NCBI GenBank assembly: GCA_012516755.1
Contig: JAAYWE010000276.1
Span: 1 to 12,756 of the forward strand
DNA length: 12,756 nucleotides
Reading direction: 5' to 3'
Source of the DNA: Treponema sp.
GTDB lineage: Bacteria > Spirochaetota > Spirochaetia > Treponematales > Rectinemataceae
Part shown: in pieces, positions 6,511-12,756 of the stretch
How the letters are laid out: every line of letters starts with the position of its first letter
Position numbering within the stretch: position 1 is the first letter of the stretch
Position numbers and translations under genes: made by a program
Notes under the pieces: generated by a model
What the model saw: the letters and a program-made list of their open reading frames with translations, nothing else
What the model was told of the DNA's origin: nothing
The model's database searches: none

Positions 6511-8607
6511 TCACTCTTCTTCAGCTTCCTGAATCTTGAAGGCTTGCGCTGCCTTTATGACATCTTCTGCAATCTTTCCAGAGATAGGCGCATAATGCGA
6601 GAATTCTACTTCGAAGGAACCAGTACCGGAGGTCATGGAACGCAGATCGATCGCATAGCGCAAAAGCTCTGCCTGTGGAACTTGTGCATCTATCTGAACA
6701 ATGCCACCGCCTATGGGGTTCTGGCCGGATATTTTCCCGCGGCGCCCCGAAAGATCGGACATGACATCGCCAAGGTATTTATCCTCTACAAAGACAGAGA
6801 GATTCATGATTGGCTCAAGTAAGACCGGGCTTGCTAGCTTCATGGCTTCACGAAAGGCTCCTCTAGCGGCTAGTTTGAATGCCATTTCAGATGAATCGAC
6901 TGTGTGCTCTTTTCCATCGATGATCGCTGTTTTAGTATCGACTACAGGATAGCCAGCCAACACGCCGGCTTCCATTGCTTGATGAATGCCCTTTTCTATG
7001 CCCGGCATGAAACCTTTAGATACCGCGCCACCAAAAATTCTATTCTCGAATTCATAGTCTTTTCCGCGTTCCAGTGGTTCGATTTCGAATACAACTCGGG
7101 CATATTGGCCATGCCCTCCTGTCTGTTTCTTGTGAGTATATTCCGCAGTTGCCTTCTTGGTTATGGTCTCTCTATAAGCCACGCGAGGAATCCTGGTTTC
7201 TGCCGCTATCTTTGATTGAGATTTGATTTTGTCCAGTATCATGTTGATCTGCTGTTCGCCCATCCCTGCGATTACTGTTTCTCTTGTCTCCGGATTATAG
7301 CTCACTCTAAAAGTGAGGTCCTCTTCCGCGGCTCTATTTAGCAATTCGTTGAGTTTATCTTCTTCCTTTTTATTCACTGCGGAAATTGCCAACATATGGA
7401 CAGGAGAGGGCAACTGCAGCGGTTCATAGGAGATTGGCTTATCGAATTGGCTGATTGTATCATTTGTCTTGAGTGAGGAAATCTTAGCAAGGACTCCGAT
7501 ATCTCCTGCTGGTAAAGAAGGTATTTCTTCGAGCTTTTTTCCTTGCATAGTATAGAGTTTTCCTATGCGCTCTCTGTGTAAATCACGGCTGACTACCATT
7601 TCTATATCGGAAAGGATGGTTCCAGTTATAGCTTTAATATAAGAAAGTCGACCAGAGAATTGATCGATTTGAGTTTTGAATACGTAGGCCGATGCAGGCT
7701 TCAAAGGATCGATAGATATTTCCACATCATTGCCATCTTGATCCTTAGCCTTTTCCGGAGCACGAGCAAATGGGGAAGGAGCACTCTGAAAAATAAAATC
7801 CATAAGCGCGGCGGTCCCGCTATTTACAAACCCTGCTCCGGCAAAGGCTGGAATAATCTTGCCTTCGGCAAGAGCTTCCTTAAGACCAAGCAGAGTCTCT
7901 TCTTGAGTAAGCTCGCCTTCTAGAAGGTATTTTTCCATAAGATCATCGTTTCCTTCGGCAGCTGCCTCAGAGAGAAGTGCGCGGGCGGATTCCACAGCTT
8001 CGGAATACTCAGGCGGAACTTCACTGGGTACTTCCTTTTGATCATGAGAGACAGGTCGCATATATGCCTTGTTATTGAGTACATCGATTATTCCCTTGAA
8101 AGAGAACCCTTCTCCCATAGGAATTGTCACCGGAACAGGAGTGACTCGGAATTTTTCTTTGATGTCAGCAAGAGCATTCGAGAAGTCGGCTCTATCTTCA
8201 TCTAGCCGTGTGATAAACATCATTCTTGGTCTCTTGTGGCGCTCCAGAATTCTCCAGAGTTTTACCGTCTCAATTTGTACACCGGATTTGCCATCGATAA
8301 CGAGCAGAGCAGCCTCGGTCGAACGAATAGCTAGAATTGCTTCTCCAACAAAATCACCGGAGCCTGGTGCATCTATGAAGTTGATCTTGTATCCATCGGT
8401 GTTAACATGCGTAAGGCTGGAGCGAACTGATATCTTGCGTGCAATCTCGTCTTCGCTATAATCGCTGACGGTTTTGCCCGAATCTACCGTTTCAGGTCTA
8501 GATATCATTCCGCCCTGAAAGAGAATGTGCTCAAGCAGAGTCGTTTTTCCCGTGCTACCATGTCCAATGATAGCAATATTACGAATCTGTTCCGTGGTAT
8601 AGGACAT
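6511..8607 (-). CDS. Elongation factor G-like translational GTPase (EF-G2 type)
   Basis: A 698-aa GTPase of the EF-G family with all five domains, resembling the second EF-G paralogue found in spirochaetes and several other phyla rather than the canonical FusA. G1 is GHGSTGKT (15-22). The switch I GIT motif reads KIS (58-60). G3 is DAPGSGDF (79-86) where canonical EF-G has DTPGHVDF, so the catalytic His position holds Ser. G4 is TRLDE (133-137) instead of NKMD. Domain II lies around 300-390, domain III around 400-480, domain IV carries TGGHGQYARV at about 495-504, and domain V ends with SGTGSFEVEFSHYAP. The start has GAGGAG 8 nt upstream and a strong promoter. Ribosome binding is likely; the role could be recycling or rescue rather than bulk translocation, but this is inference. 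It is monocistronic and convergent with nrdR. Confidence 0.88.
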   Translation of the reverse strand: MSYTTEQIRNIAIIGHGSTGKTTLLEHILFQGGMISRPETVDSGKTVSDYSEDEIARKISVRSSLTHVNTDGYKINFIDAPGSGDFVGEAILAIRSTEAALLVIDGKSGVQIETVKLWRILERHKRPRMMFITRLDEDRADFSNALADIKEKFRVTPVPVTIPMGEGFSFKGIIDVLNNKAYMRPVSHDQKEVPSEVPPEYSEAVESARALLSEAAAEGNDDLMEKYLLEGELTQEETLLGLKEALAEGKIIPAFAGAGFVNSGTAALMDFIFQSAPSPFARAPEKAKDQDGNDVEISIDPLKPASAYVFKTQIDQFSGRLSYIKAITGTILSDIEMVVSRDLHRERIGKLYTMQGKKLEEIPSLPAGDIGVLAKISSLKTNDTISQFDKPISYEPLQLPSPVHMLAISAVNKKEEDKLNELLNRAAEEDLTFRVSYNPETRETVIAGMGEQQINMILDKIKSQSKIAAETRIPRVAYRETITKKATAEYTHKKQTGGHGQYARVVFEIEPLERGKDYEFENRIFGGAVSKGFMPGIEKGIHQAMEAGVLAGYPVVDTKTAIIDGKEHTVDSSEMAFKLAARGAFREAMKLASPVLLEPIMNLSVFVEDKYLGDVMSDLSGRRGKISGQNPIGGGIVQIDAQVPQAELLRYAIDLRSMTSGTGSFEVEFSHYAPISGKIAEDVIKAAQAFKIQEAEEE

Positions 8608-8669
8608 AATGACTCCTCACAGGGTGGGATGGTTTAGAATTTCCTCTCATAATTTAAGGAAGACGAGCT

Positions 8670-8697
8670 ATTATAATTCAAAAGGCGTTGGTGTCAA
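8670..8697 (-). promoter_or_regulatory. Strong sigma-70 promoter of the EF-G-like gene
   Basis: On the minus strand, TTGACA (8692-8697) and TATAAT (8670-8675) are both perfect, with 16-nt spacing. The predicted start near 8663 gives a leader of about 55 nt before the EF-G-like ATG. The promoter sits in the 117-bp gap after the EIIA gene, so this gene is an independent and probably highly expressed unit. Confidence 0.85.
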
Positions 8698-8724
8698 CAG
8701 CAGTCTGACAAATATAGTTGGGAT

Positions 8725-9519
8725 TCATTTTTGTCCGGTGCTTGCAGGCATGAGCGCAATGCAGTCGAATACAGTCCGTCCTCCCTGATAAGCAGTAGCA
8801 CTTCGCCTGATAATTCTCCAAAGCCCATTCTGATATTTGCCCTCAGTTTCAATCCTTTCGGTCAAGCCAGCGGTTGTCTCTATGAAATTCATTAGTTCGA
8901 GGTTTTGTGTTAGAGCAAGTGGCTTTAAGCCCATACCTGCAATTATCGAGACAGGTTCGATTATCAGATTGGACAGCTCTGCTACAGGTTGAGTTGCCAT
9001 GGCTGCCTTTGCTTGTAGACGAATCATGCGCGCTCTTGCATCTGGTCCAACCGTATCCTTGCTCACTGATATTAGATCCAGCAAATAATTGCGAACATCA
9101 TTCAATTCTCTTATTGTTGATAATTTGTCTATTTCCGGCGAAGACTTGAGCACCTTGGCCAAAGTTGATATCTCTCGAAGATAGTGGTTTCGCTGATTAG
9201 AAGGAACCAGATACATGACTATTATCGAGACAGGTCTACCATCCGGAGCTCCATAATCGATACCTGTCGGACTCCATCCCACTACGCACATCAAATCTTC
9301 TTCGAATTCCACGCGCGCATGAGGACAAGCCCACCTTCTGCCAAGAGCCGTATTCATAGATTTTTCTCTTGCCATAACATTACCCACAATATCTGTTCCG
9401 GTGGGAATTTGAGGGAAGGCTTCGATTATATGCGCTAGAAACTGGAGAGCATGATCCTTATCATTTTCAGGAAGCTCAAAAAGTCTGCCTTCCTGGAGGG
9501 CATCTAGTATCGAGTCCAT
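8725..9519 (-). CDS. PTS EIIA (fructose/mannitol/Ntr type) domain protein with an unrecognised C-terminal half
   Basis: A 264-aa soluble protein. Residues 1-150 form a PTS EIIA type-2 domain: the phosphorylatable His67 in RRWACPHARV (61-70), the region VVGWSPTGIDYGAPDGRPV (79-97), and HYLREISTLAKVL (112-124), the second His/Leu helix of the family. Residues about 160-264 are not part of EIIA and I do not recognise them; they include IIEPVSIIAGMGLKPLAL (186-203) and a Trp/Arg-rich segment. Nothing here suggests a sugar permease; a regulatory role like that of EIIA-Ntr, which controls potassium transport in enteric bacteria, is more likely. The ATG lies 2 bp after the mgtA stop and its AAGGAG overlaps the end of mgtA, so it is translated in step with the Mg2+ ATPase. 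A phosphorylation-dependent control of the transporter is a reasonable inference, not shown. Confidence 0.82.
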   Translation of the reverse strand: MDSILDALQEGRLFELPENDKDHALQFLAHIIEAFPQIPTGTDIVGNVMAREKSMNTALGRRWACPHARVEFEEDLMCVVGWSPTGIDYGAPDGRPVSIIVMYLVPSNQRNHYLREISTLAKVLKSSPEIDKLSTIRELNDVRNYLLDLISVSKDTVGPDARARMIRLQAKAAMATQPVAELSNLIIEPVSIIAGMGLKPLALTQNLELMNFIETTAGLTERIETEGKYQNGLWRIIRRSATAYQGGRTVFDCIALMPASTGQK

Positions 9520-9521
9520 GG

Positions 9522-12176
9522 TTATGCTCCTTCATAATGTTTTAAAAACCAGCATTTTACTTTGTGCGTGATAATAGAATAGGTCAAAAGAAATGCCGCT
9601 ATCCAAAGCCAATAGATATAAGGAAGAGGCACAAGGCCAAGTATGCCTGCTATGGGAGAGTAGGGTAGCCAGATTCCGATTCCCATAACAAGCAATGTTG
9701 CAAGAATCATCGGAGCCGATGCCCTGCTCTGAAGGAAAGGGATGCGTTTAGTGCGAATTATGTGAACGATGAGAGTCTGGGTTAGTAGTGACTCGACAAA
9801 CCAACCGGTCTGAAAAAGACTGGCTGCAGCATCCCGTTGTGCTAAAGAAAGGGCAGGGTTAAGGTAATCTTTTGCATTGAAGAAAAACCACATAAGTGCG
9901 AAAGTAGCATAATCGAAAATTGAGCTAATTGGTCCAATACACATCATAAATCGCTTTATATTGTCGATATCCCATCTCACTGGTTTTGCCACCAATTCCG
10001 GATCCACATTATCCATAGGGATGCCTGTCTGCGATATGTCATAGAGCAGATTATTGGCGAGTATTTGAAGAGGCTTCATGGGGAGGAAGGGCAGAAGAAA
10101 GCTTGCCCCCAGCATGCTGAACATGTTGCCAAAATTTGAGCTTGCTCCCATCCTGATGTACTTGATTATGTTGGAGAAGATACGTCGGCCTTCCATGATA
10201 CCTTCTTCCAGCACCAGAAGGCTCTTTTCAAGTAATACGATATCTGCTGCTTCCTTGGCAACATCTACCGCCGAGTCCACCGATATTCCCACATCAGCTG
10301 CTTTAAGGGCAGTTGCATCGTTTATTCCGTCTCCCAAATATCCGACCACATTTCCCTGTTGTCGCAATTCCCTCACTATTTCTTCTTTTTGATTTGGAGT
10401 GAGCTTAACAAAAACCTCACATTTCCTTACTATATCAGAGAATTCATCTTTTTCGAGCGCAGCAAGCTCAGGCCCAGTGATGGATGCAGTAAAGGGGATT
10501 CCAACATCCCTGCATACTTTTTTAGTCACGAGGCCGTTGTCGCCCGTTAGAACCTTCACTTCTACGCCAGTCTTGGAAAGTAGTTCGATGGCCTTGGTAG
10601 CCGACTCCTTGGGAGGATCGATAAACGCAATATAACCCAACAGTATAAGCTGGCTTTCATCCTCAACAGTAAATGTAGTCTTTTGGCGCGGAAACTCACG
10701 GTAAGCTATGCCTAGAACCCTGAATCCCTCAGTATTGAGTTTCTCTACATCTTCGAAGAGGTCTGCACGGATCATATCTATCAGCGGATATATTTCCTCG
10801 TCGATCTGGTAATAGGAACAACAGCTATATATCTCTTCAACCGCTCCTTTGCATATGAGGACGTTATCTCCTTCGTATTCTACGACAACCGACATCCGGC
10901 GGCGCTGGAAATCGAATGGGAGCTCATCCACAAGTCTGCATTGGTCGACATTGAGATCGACATGTTCTAAGACTGCTCTATCCAGGAGATTCTTGAGACC
11001 TGTTTGAAAGTAACTATTTAGGTAGGCGTAGTTGAGGACTTCATCGCTCTTGTTCCCTATGATATCCATATTATGCTCAAGTACTACACGATCCTGTGTC
11101 AGAGTACCTGTCTTGTCGGTGCAAAGGATGTTGATAGCTCCAAGATTCTGGATAGATGGCAGTCTCTTTACTATGACCTTCTTCTTCGCCATTGCCAGAG
11201 CTCCTTTGGCAAGGTTCACTGTAACGATCATGGGAAGCATCTCAGGAGTAAGCCCCACGGCCACAGATAAGGCGAAGAGTAGCGCTTCGAGCCATTTCCC
11301 CTTGGTCATTCCAACGATCAGGAATACAATGCTCACCATAACGAGCATCAGGCGAATCATAAGCCATGTGAAGGAGCGTATCCCCTTGTCGAAACTGCTT
11401 TCTTCGCGGCGCTCTATTAGCTTCTTCGAGATAGCACCAAAAAGCGTGTTGATACCTGTGTAAACGACTATGGCTCGAGCTATTCCGCTCGTAACGCTTG
11501 TGCCCATAAAGCAGGCATTAGGCAATTCGATCGCGGACTTTATCGTGCTTGTCGGCAGAGTGGCAGATTTTTCCACCGGCATTGATTCTCCGGTCAAAGC
11601 GGATTCACTTACAAAGAAGTCTTTTGCCCAGATTACTCTCACATCGGCGGGTATTATTGCACCAGTCTGGAGAAGCACGATGTCCCCAGGTACGACTTCT
11701 GACATTTTGATTTCGATTTCAACCCCATCTCTGAGCACATAAGTGCGAGACTGCACACGCTTGCCTAGAGACTCGACTTCTCTATTGGATCTGCTGTCCA
11801 GGACATAAGAGAGCCCTACACTCAATAGGATCATTGCTCCAACAACAGCTGCGGATAGCATTTCGCCAATGAGAGCAGAAATCGTTGCAATGACGAGAAG
11901 CTGGATGACAAGAGGGTTTTTAAGACGATCGAGCATGTCTTCCCAGAAATTGAGCTTTTCCGACTGTGCAATTTCATTGTGCCCATACTCTGAGAGTCTT
12001 TTTTCGGCTTCCTTTTCGGAGAGACCGTGCTGACTCGATTCGAGCGTTTCAAATACGCTCTGAAGGGGAGCCAAGCAGATAGAAATCAGCTTGTTCTCAT
12101 TTGCGCTAGAAACACCCCCATTCTTCGTCTCATTCTTTTTCACTAAAGAAGGTAAAATCAGTGGGAATTTGGTCAT
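9522..12176 (-). CDS. mgtA: Magnesium-importing P-type ATPase (P3B, MgtA/MgtB family)
   Basis: Inner-membrane ATPase that imports Mg2+, 884 aa (E. coli MgtA has 898). Domains in order: N-terminal cytoplasmic tail (1-75), membrane pair M1-M2 (about 88-127), actuator with TGES (195-198), M3-M4 carrying the diagnostic P3B stretch GLTPEMLPMIVTVNLAKGA (308-326), phosphorylation site DKTGT (354-358, Asp354), nucleotide-binding KGA (443-445), hinge TGDN (544-547) and GDGIND (615-620), then six C-terminal membrane segments with NNLLYDISQTGIP. All catalytic residues are present. The ATG has GAGGTG 4 nt upstream, and this site is paired inside a leader hairpin. Transcription probably begins near 12361, with a short acidic/proline-rich leader ORF between. 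The EIIA gene follows by 2 bp. Expression is expected to rise when Mg2+ is low, from the leader architecture. Confidence 0.95.
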   Translation of the reverse strand: MTKFPLILPSLVKKNETKNGGVSSANENKLISICLAPLQSVFETLESSQHGLSEKEAEKRLSEYGHNEIAQSEKLNFWEDMLDRLKNPLVIQLLVIATISALIGEMLSAAVVGAMILLSVGLSYVLDSRSNREVESLGKRVQSRTYVLRDGVEIEIKMSEVVPGDIVLLQTGAIIPADVRVIWAKDFFVSESALTGESMPVEKSATLPTSTIKSAIELPNACFMGTSVTSGIARAIVVYTGINTLFGAISKKLIERREESSFDKGIRSFTWLMIRLMLVMVSIVFLIVGMTKGKWLEALLFALSVAVGLTPEMLPMIVTVNLAKGALAMAKKKVIVKRLPSIQNLGAINILCTDKTGTLTQDRVVLEHNMDIIGNKSDEVLNYAYLNSYFQTGLKNLLDRAVLEHVDLNVDQCRLVDELPFDFQRRRMSVVVEYEGDNVLICKGAVEEIYSCCSYYQIDEEIYPLIDMIRADLFEDVEKLNTEGFRVLGIAYREFPRQKTTFTVEDESQLILLGYIAFIDPPKESATKAIELLSKTGVEVKVLTGDNGLVTKKVCRDVGIPFTASITGPELAALEKDEFSDIVRKCEVFVKLTPNQKEEIVRELRQQGNVVGYLGDGINDATALKAADVGISVDSAVDVAKEAADIVLLEKSLLVLEEGIMEGRRIFSNIIKYIRMGASSNFGNMFSMLGASFLLPFLPMKPLQILANNLLYDISQTGIPMDNVDPELVAKPVRWDIDNIKRFMMCIGPISSIFDYATFALMWFFFNAKDYLNPALSLAQRDAAASLFQTGWFVESLLTQTLIVHIIRTKRIPFLQSRASAPMILATLLVMGIGIWLPYSPIAGILGLVPLPYIYWLWIAAFLLTYSIITHKVKCWFLKHYEGA

Positions 12177-12178
12177 AG

Positions 12179-12221
12179 TTCACCTCACATTTCTGTCGCT
12201 CGCCTGACAGAAGGAGGTGAA
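12179..12221 (-). promoter_or_regulatory. Hairpin sequestering the mgtA ribosome-binding site
   Basis: In the mgtA leader RNA, UUCACCUC (12214-12221) can pair with GAGGUGAA (12179-12186), burying the mgtA Shine-Dalgarno GAGGTG. An inner perfect 7-bp stem, UUCUGUC (12206-12212) with GACAGAA (12191-12197), closes an 8-nt loop. The 5' arm imitates the 16S rRNA 3' tail (CACCUCCUU). No U-run follows, so the structure should block translation initiation and not terminate transcription. Confidence 0.75.
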
Positions 12222-12274
12222 TGCATAGAACAATATGTGGTTCTATACTTTTTCGATACCAGCTGTCAGGTGAG
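12199..12274 (-). promoter_or_regulatory. Anti-sequestor pairing between leader ORF and RBS hairpin
   Basis: CUCACCUGACAG (12263-12274), inside codons 24-28 of the leader ORF, is complementary at 11 of 12 positions to CUGUCAGGCGAG (12199-12210), which forms the 5' arm and loop of the RBS-sequestering hairpin. The two pairings exclude each other: when the ORF segment is free, it can open the hairpin and release the mgtA ribosome-binding site. The stop-codon hairpin fits within the enclosed loop. Confidence 0.65.
12223..12248 (-). promoter_or_regulatory. Hairpin containing the leader ORF stop codon
   Basis: GUAUAGAAC (12240-12248) pairs with GUUCUAUGC (12223-12231) over nine positions including one G-U, with an 8-nt loop. 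The UAG stop of the leader ORF (12243-12245) lies in the 5' arm, so a ribosome completing the ORF must melt this stem. It can coexist with the anti-sequestor pairing. Confidence 0.6.
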
Positions 12275-12344
12275 ATGGTCGCGGGAATGGATCTTCGGGC
12301 TCGGTAAAGATGCAGTGACTATGACTGCTATCCGAGTCGTTCAT
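12243..12344 (-). CDS. 33-aa acidic/proline-rich leader peptide of mgtA (MgtL-like)
   Basis: A 33-codon ORF in the mgtA leader, from ATG at 12342-12344 to TAG at 12243-12245, 66 bp before mgtA. Its ribosome-binding site is near-ideal: AAAGGAGG ending 7 nt upstream of the ATG. The peptide begins MNDSDSSHSH and holds TEPEDPFPRP at 14-23, with four prolines (16, 19, 21, 23) among acidic residues, then a less remarkable tail ending GIEKV. Enteric MgtL (MEPDPTPLPRRR...) carries a comparable acidic/proline run, which makes ribosomes abort at low Mg2+ and also senses proline supply, switching on mgtA. The run here (12276-12302) lies just upstream of the anti-sequestor segment (12263-12274), the position such a mechanism needs. 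Existence and mechanism are inferred from sequence; similarity to MgtL is by composition and position, and may be convergent. Confidence 0.72.
   Translation of the reverse strand: MNDSDSSHSHCIFTEPEDPFPRPSHLTAGIEKV
12300..12336 (-). promoter_or_regulatory. Stem-loop in the first half of the leader ORF
   Basis: Within the leader ORF RNA, CUCGG (12332-12336, codons 3-5) can pair with CCGAG (12300-12304, just at the start of the acidic/proline codons), enclosing a second hairpin GCAGU/ACUGC (12312-12328, 7-nt loop). Enteric mgtA leaders also have a stem-loop overlapping the leader peptide. Pairing is only five bases at each level, so stability is moderate. Confidence 0.4.
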
Positions 12345-12367
12345 GACACACCCTCCTTTCTGCTGGG

Positions 12368-12421
12368 ATTATATAAATTTGGAATTCAGTTTAATATGCA
12401 TCATAAAATGGCTATAGTCAA
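12368..12421 (-). promoter_or_regulatory. mgtA operon promoter region (two candidates)
   Basis: Candidate 1: perfect TATAAT at 12368-12373 with a weak ATTAAA at 12390-12395 (16-nt spacing). Transcription would start near 12361, just before the leader-ORF ribosome-binding site, giving a leader of about 185 nt to mgtA. Candidate 2, upstream: TTGACT (12416-12421, five of six) and CATATT (12393-12398, four of six), 17 nt apart. The poor -35 of candidate 1 leaves room for an activator. Both fire away from the tRNA-Pro gene. Confidence 0.5.
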
Positions 12422-12482
12422 GCCCTAAATAGCTTTGGTTATTTGAGTTATTTATGGACAAGCTTCTAAGAACATGGATATC

Positions 12483-12512
12483 TTGACAGCTAGCCTGTTT
12501 TTCAATTAGCTT
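12483..12512 (+). promoter_or_regulatory. Likely tRNA-Pro promoter
   Basis: A perfect -35 TTGACA lies at 12483-12488, 37 nt before the mature tRNA-Pro 5' end. The -10 at 17-18 nt spacing is weak (TTAGCT or TAGCTT, 12506-12512). The distance fits a start near 12519 and a very short 5' leader. Confidence 0.45.
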
Positions 12513-12525
12513 ACAACGCTGAAAC

Positions 12526-12598
12526 CGGGACGTAGCCTAGGGGCTAAGGCGTCTGCTTTGGGAGCAGAAGATCGGAGGTTCAAATCCTCTCGTCCCGA
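12526..12598 (+). tRNA. tRNA-Pro (anticodon TGG)
   Basis: A complete cloverleaf of 73 nt. The acceptor stem is CGGGACG (12526-12532) with CGTCCCG (12591-12597), discriminator A, and the C1:G72 pair typical of bacterial tRNA-Pro. The D stem is GCCT/AGGC, the anticodon stem TCTGC/GCAGA with loop TTTGGGA and anticodon TGG, and the T arm GGAGG-TTCAAAT-CCTCT with one G-T pair. The 3' CCA is not encoded and must be added by nucleotidyltransferase. It is divergent from the mgtA operon, whose leader peptide has four proline codons, mostly CCA/CCG read by this tRNA. Confidence 0.97.
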
Positions 12599-12642
12599 AT
12601 ACCGAATACGACTTTTTGATGTGGTAAAAGAGCGAATTTTTT

Positions 12643-12671
12643 TTGGCCTTATATGTTTTTTGCTTTAGAGT
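12643..12671 (+). promoter_or_regulatory. Weak candidate promoter for tRNA-Arg
   Basis: TTGGCC (12643-12648) and TAGAGT (12666-12671) are 17 nt apart, each matching four of six consensus bases, with a predicted start about 5 nt before the tRNA. Co-transcription with tRNA-Pro across the 83-bp gap is an alternative. That gap holds an 8-T run (12637-12644) without a convincing hairpin. Confidence 0.3.
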
Positions 12672-12681
12672 TTCTTTTGTT

Positions 12682-12755
12682 GGGATCATAGCTCAACTGG
12701 ATAGAGCAACTGCCTTCTAAGCAGTAGGTCGCGCGTTCGAGTCGCGCTGATCCCA
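12682..12755 (+). tRNA. tRNA-Arg (anticodon TCT)
   Basis: A complete 74-nt cloverleaf ending one base before the window edge. Acceptor GGGATCA (12682-12688) pairs with TGATCCC (12748-12754), discriminator A. The D stem is GCTC/GAGC, the anticodon stem ACTGC/GCAGT with loop CTTCTAA and anticodon TCT (reads AGA/AGG), variable loop AGGTC, and T arm GCGCG-TTCGAGT-CGCGC. The next base is T, so CCA is not encoded. Confidence 0.96.
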
Positions 12756-12756
12756 T

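Noticed and set aside
12261..12280. M-box (ykoK) Mg2+ riboswitch, suggested by CAGGTGAGATGG on the plus strand near mgtA
   Set aside because: The similarity to the M-box opening (TTAGGTGAGGCTCC) is partial and on the strand opposite to mgtA; the minus strand has no M-box core. The sequence is explained by the anti-sequestor segment of the leader.
12637..12644. Terminator after tRNA-Pro (run of eight T)
   Set aside because: No stable hairpin directly precedes the T-run, so termination cannot be supported from sequence.

Overview
The window reads as bacterial chromosome with about 45% GC (by eye), dense housekeeping and accessory genes, and no mobile elements, CRISPR or rRNA. The family make-up (a 698-aa EF-G-like second elongation factor, a long PgcA-type phosphohexomutase, slipin plus NrdR, an M23 lipoprotein-like or anchored peptidase, tRNAs without encoded CCA) most resembles a Spirochaetota genome. 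That assignment is inference from family resemblance, not a search.

Layout. (1) 1-4899, all on the minus strand: a small coiled-coil protein, a phosphoglycolate-phosphatase-like HAD enzyme, then after a 140-bp gap with a possible weak terminator and a promoter, phosphoglucomutase/phosphomannomutase, an envelope M23 peptidase and glucokinase (cut by the window edge). Glucokinase and the phosphohexomutase together connect glucose, glucose-6-P and glucose-1-P. (2) 5055-6486, plus strand: a promoter, then a slipin (SPFH/band 7) membrane protein overlapping nrdR by 4 bp (ATGA). (3) 6511-8697, minus strand: an EF-G-like GTPase with non-canonical G motifs, driven by a promoter with perfect -35 and -10 hexamers. 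(4) 8725-12421, minus strand: a two-gene magnesium-transport operon, an MgtA-type P-type ATPase followed 2 bp later by a PTS EIIA-domain protein with an unrecognised C-terminal half, preceded by a structured leader. (5) 12483-12755, plus strand: tRNA-Pro(TGG) and tRNA-Arg(TCT), divergent from the mgtA operon.

The most interesting region is the mgtA leader (12177-12375). It holds a short ORF with an excellent ribosome-binding site, encoding a 33-aa peptide with an acidic/proline run (EPEDPFPRP). This looks very like the magnesium-sensing MgtL leader peptide of enteric bacteria (MEPDPTPLPRRR...). Just after that run the ORF RNA carries a 12-nt segment complementary (11 of 12) to the 5' half of a downstream hairpin, and that hairpin sequesters the mgtA ribosome-binding site. 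A third, 9-bp hairpin contains the leader stop codon. The arrangement predicts a translation-coupled Mg2+/proline switch: ribosomes that fail on the acidic/proline run leave the anti-sequestor free and mgtA translation turns on. It is not an M-box riboswitch. Unlike the enteric case, the final step appears to act on translation initiation, since no terminator U-run follows the hairpin.
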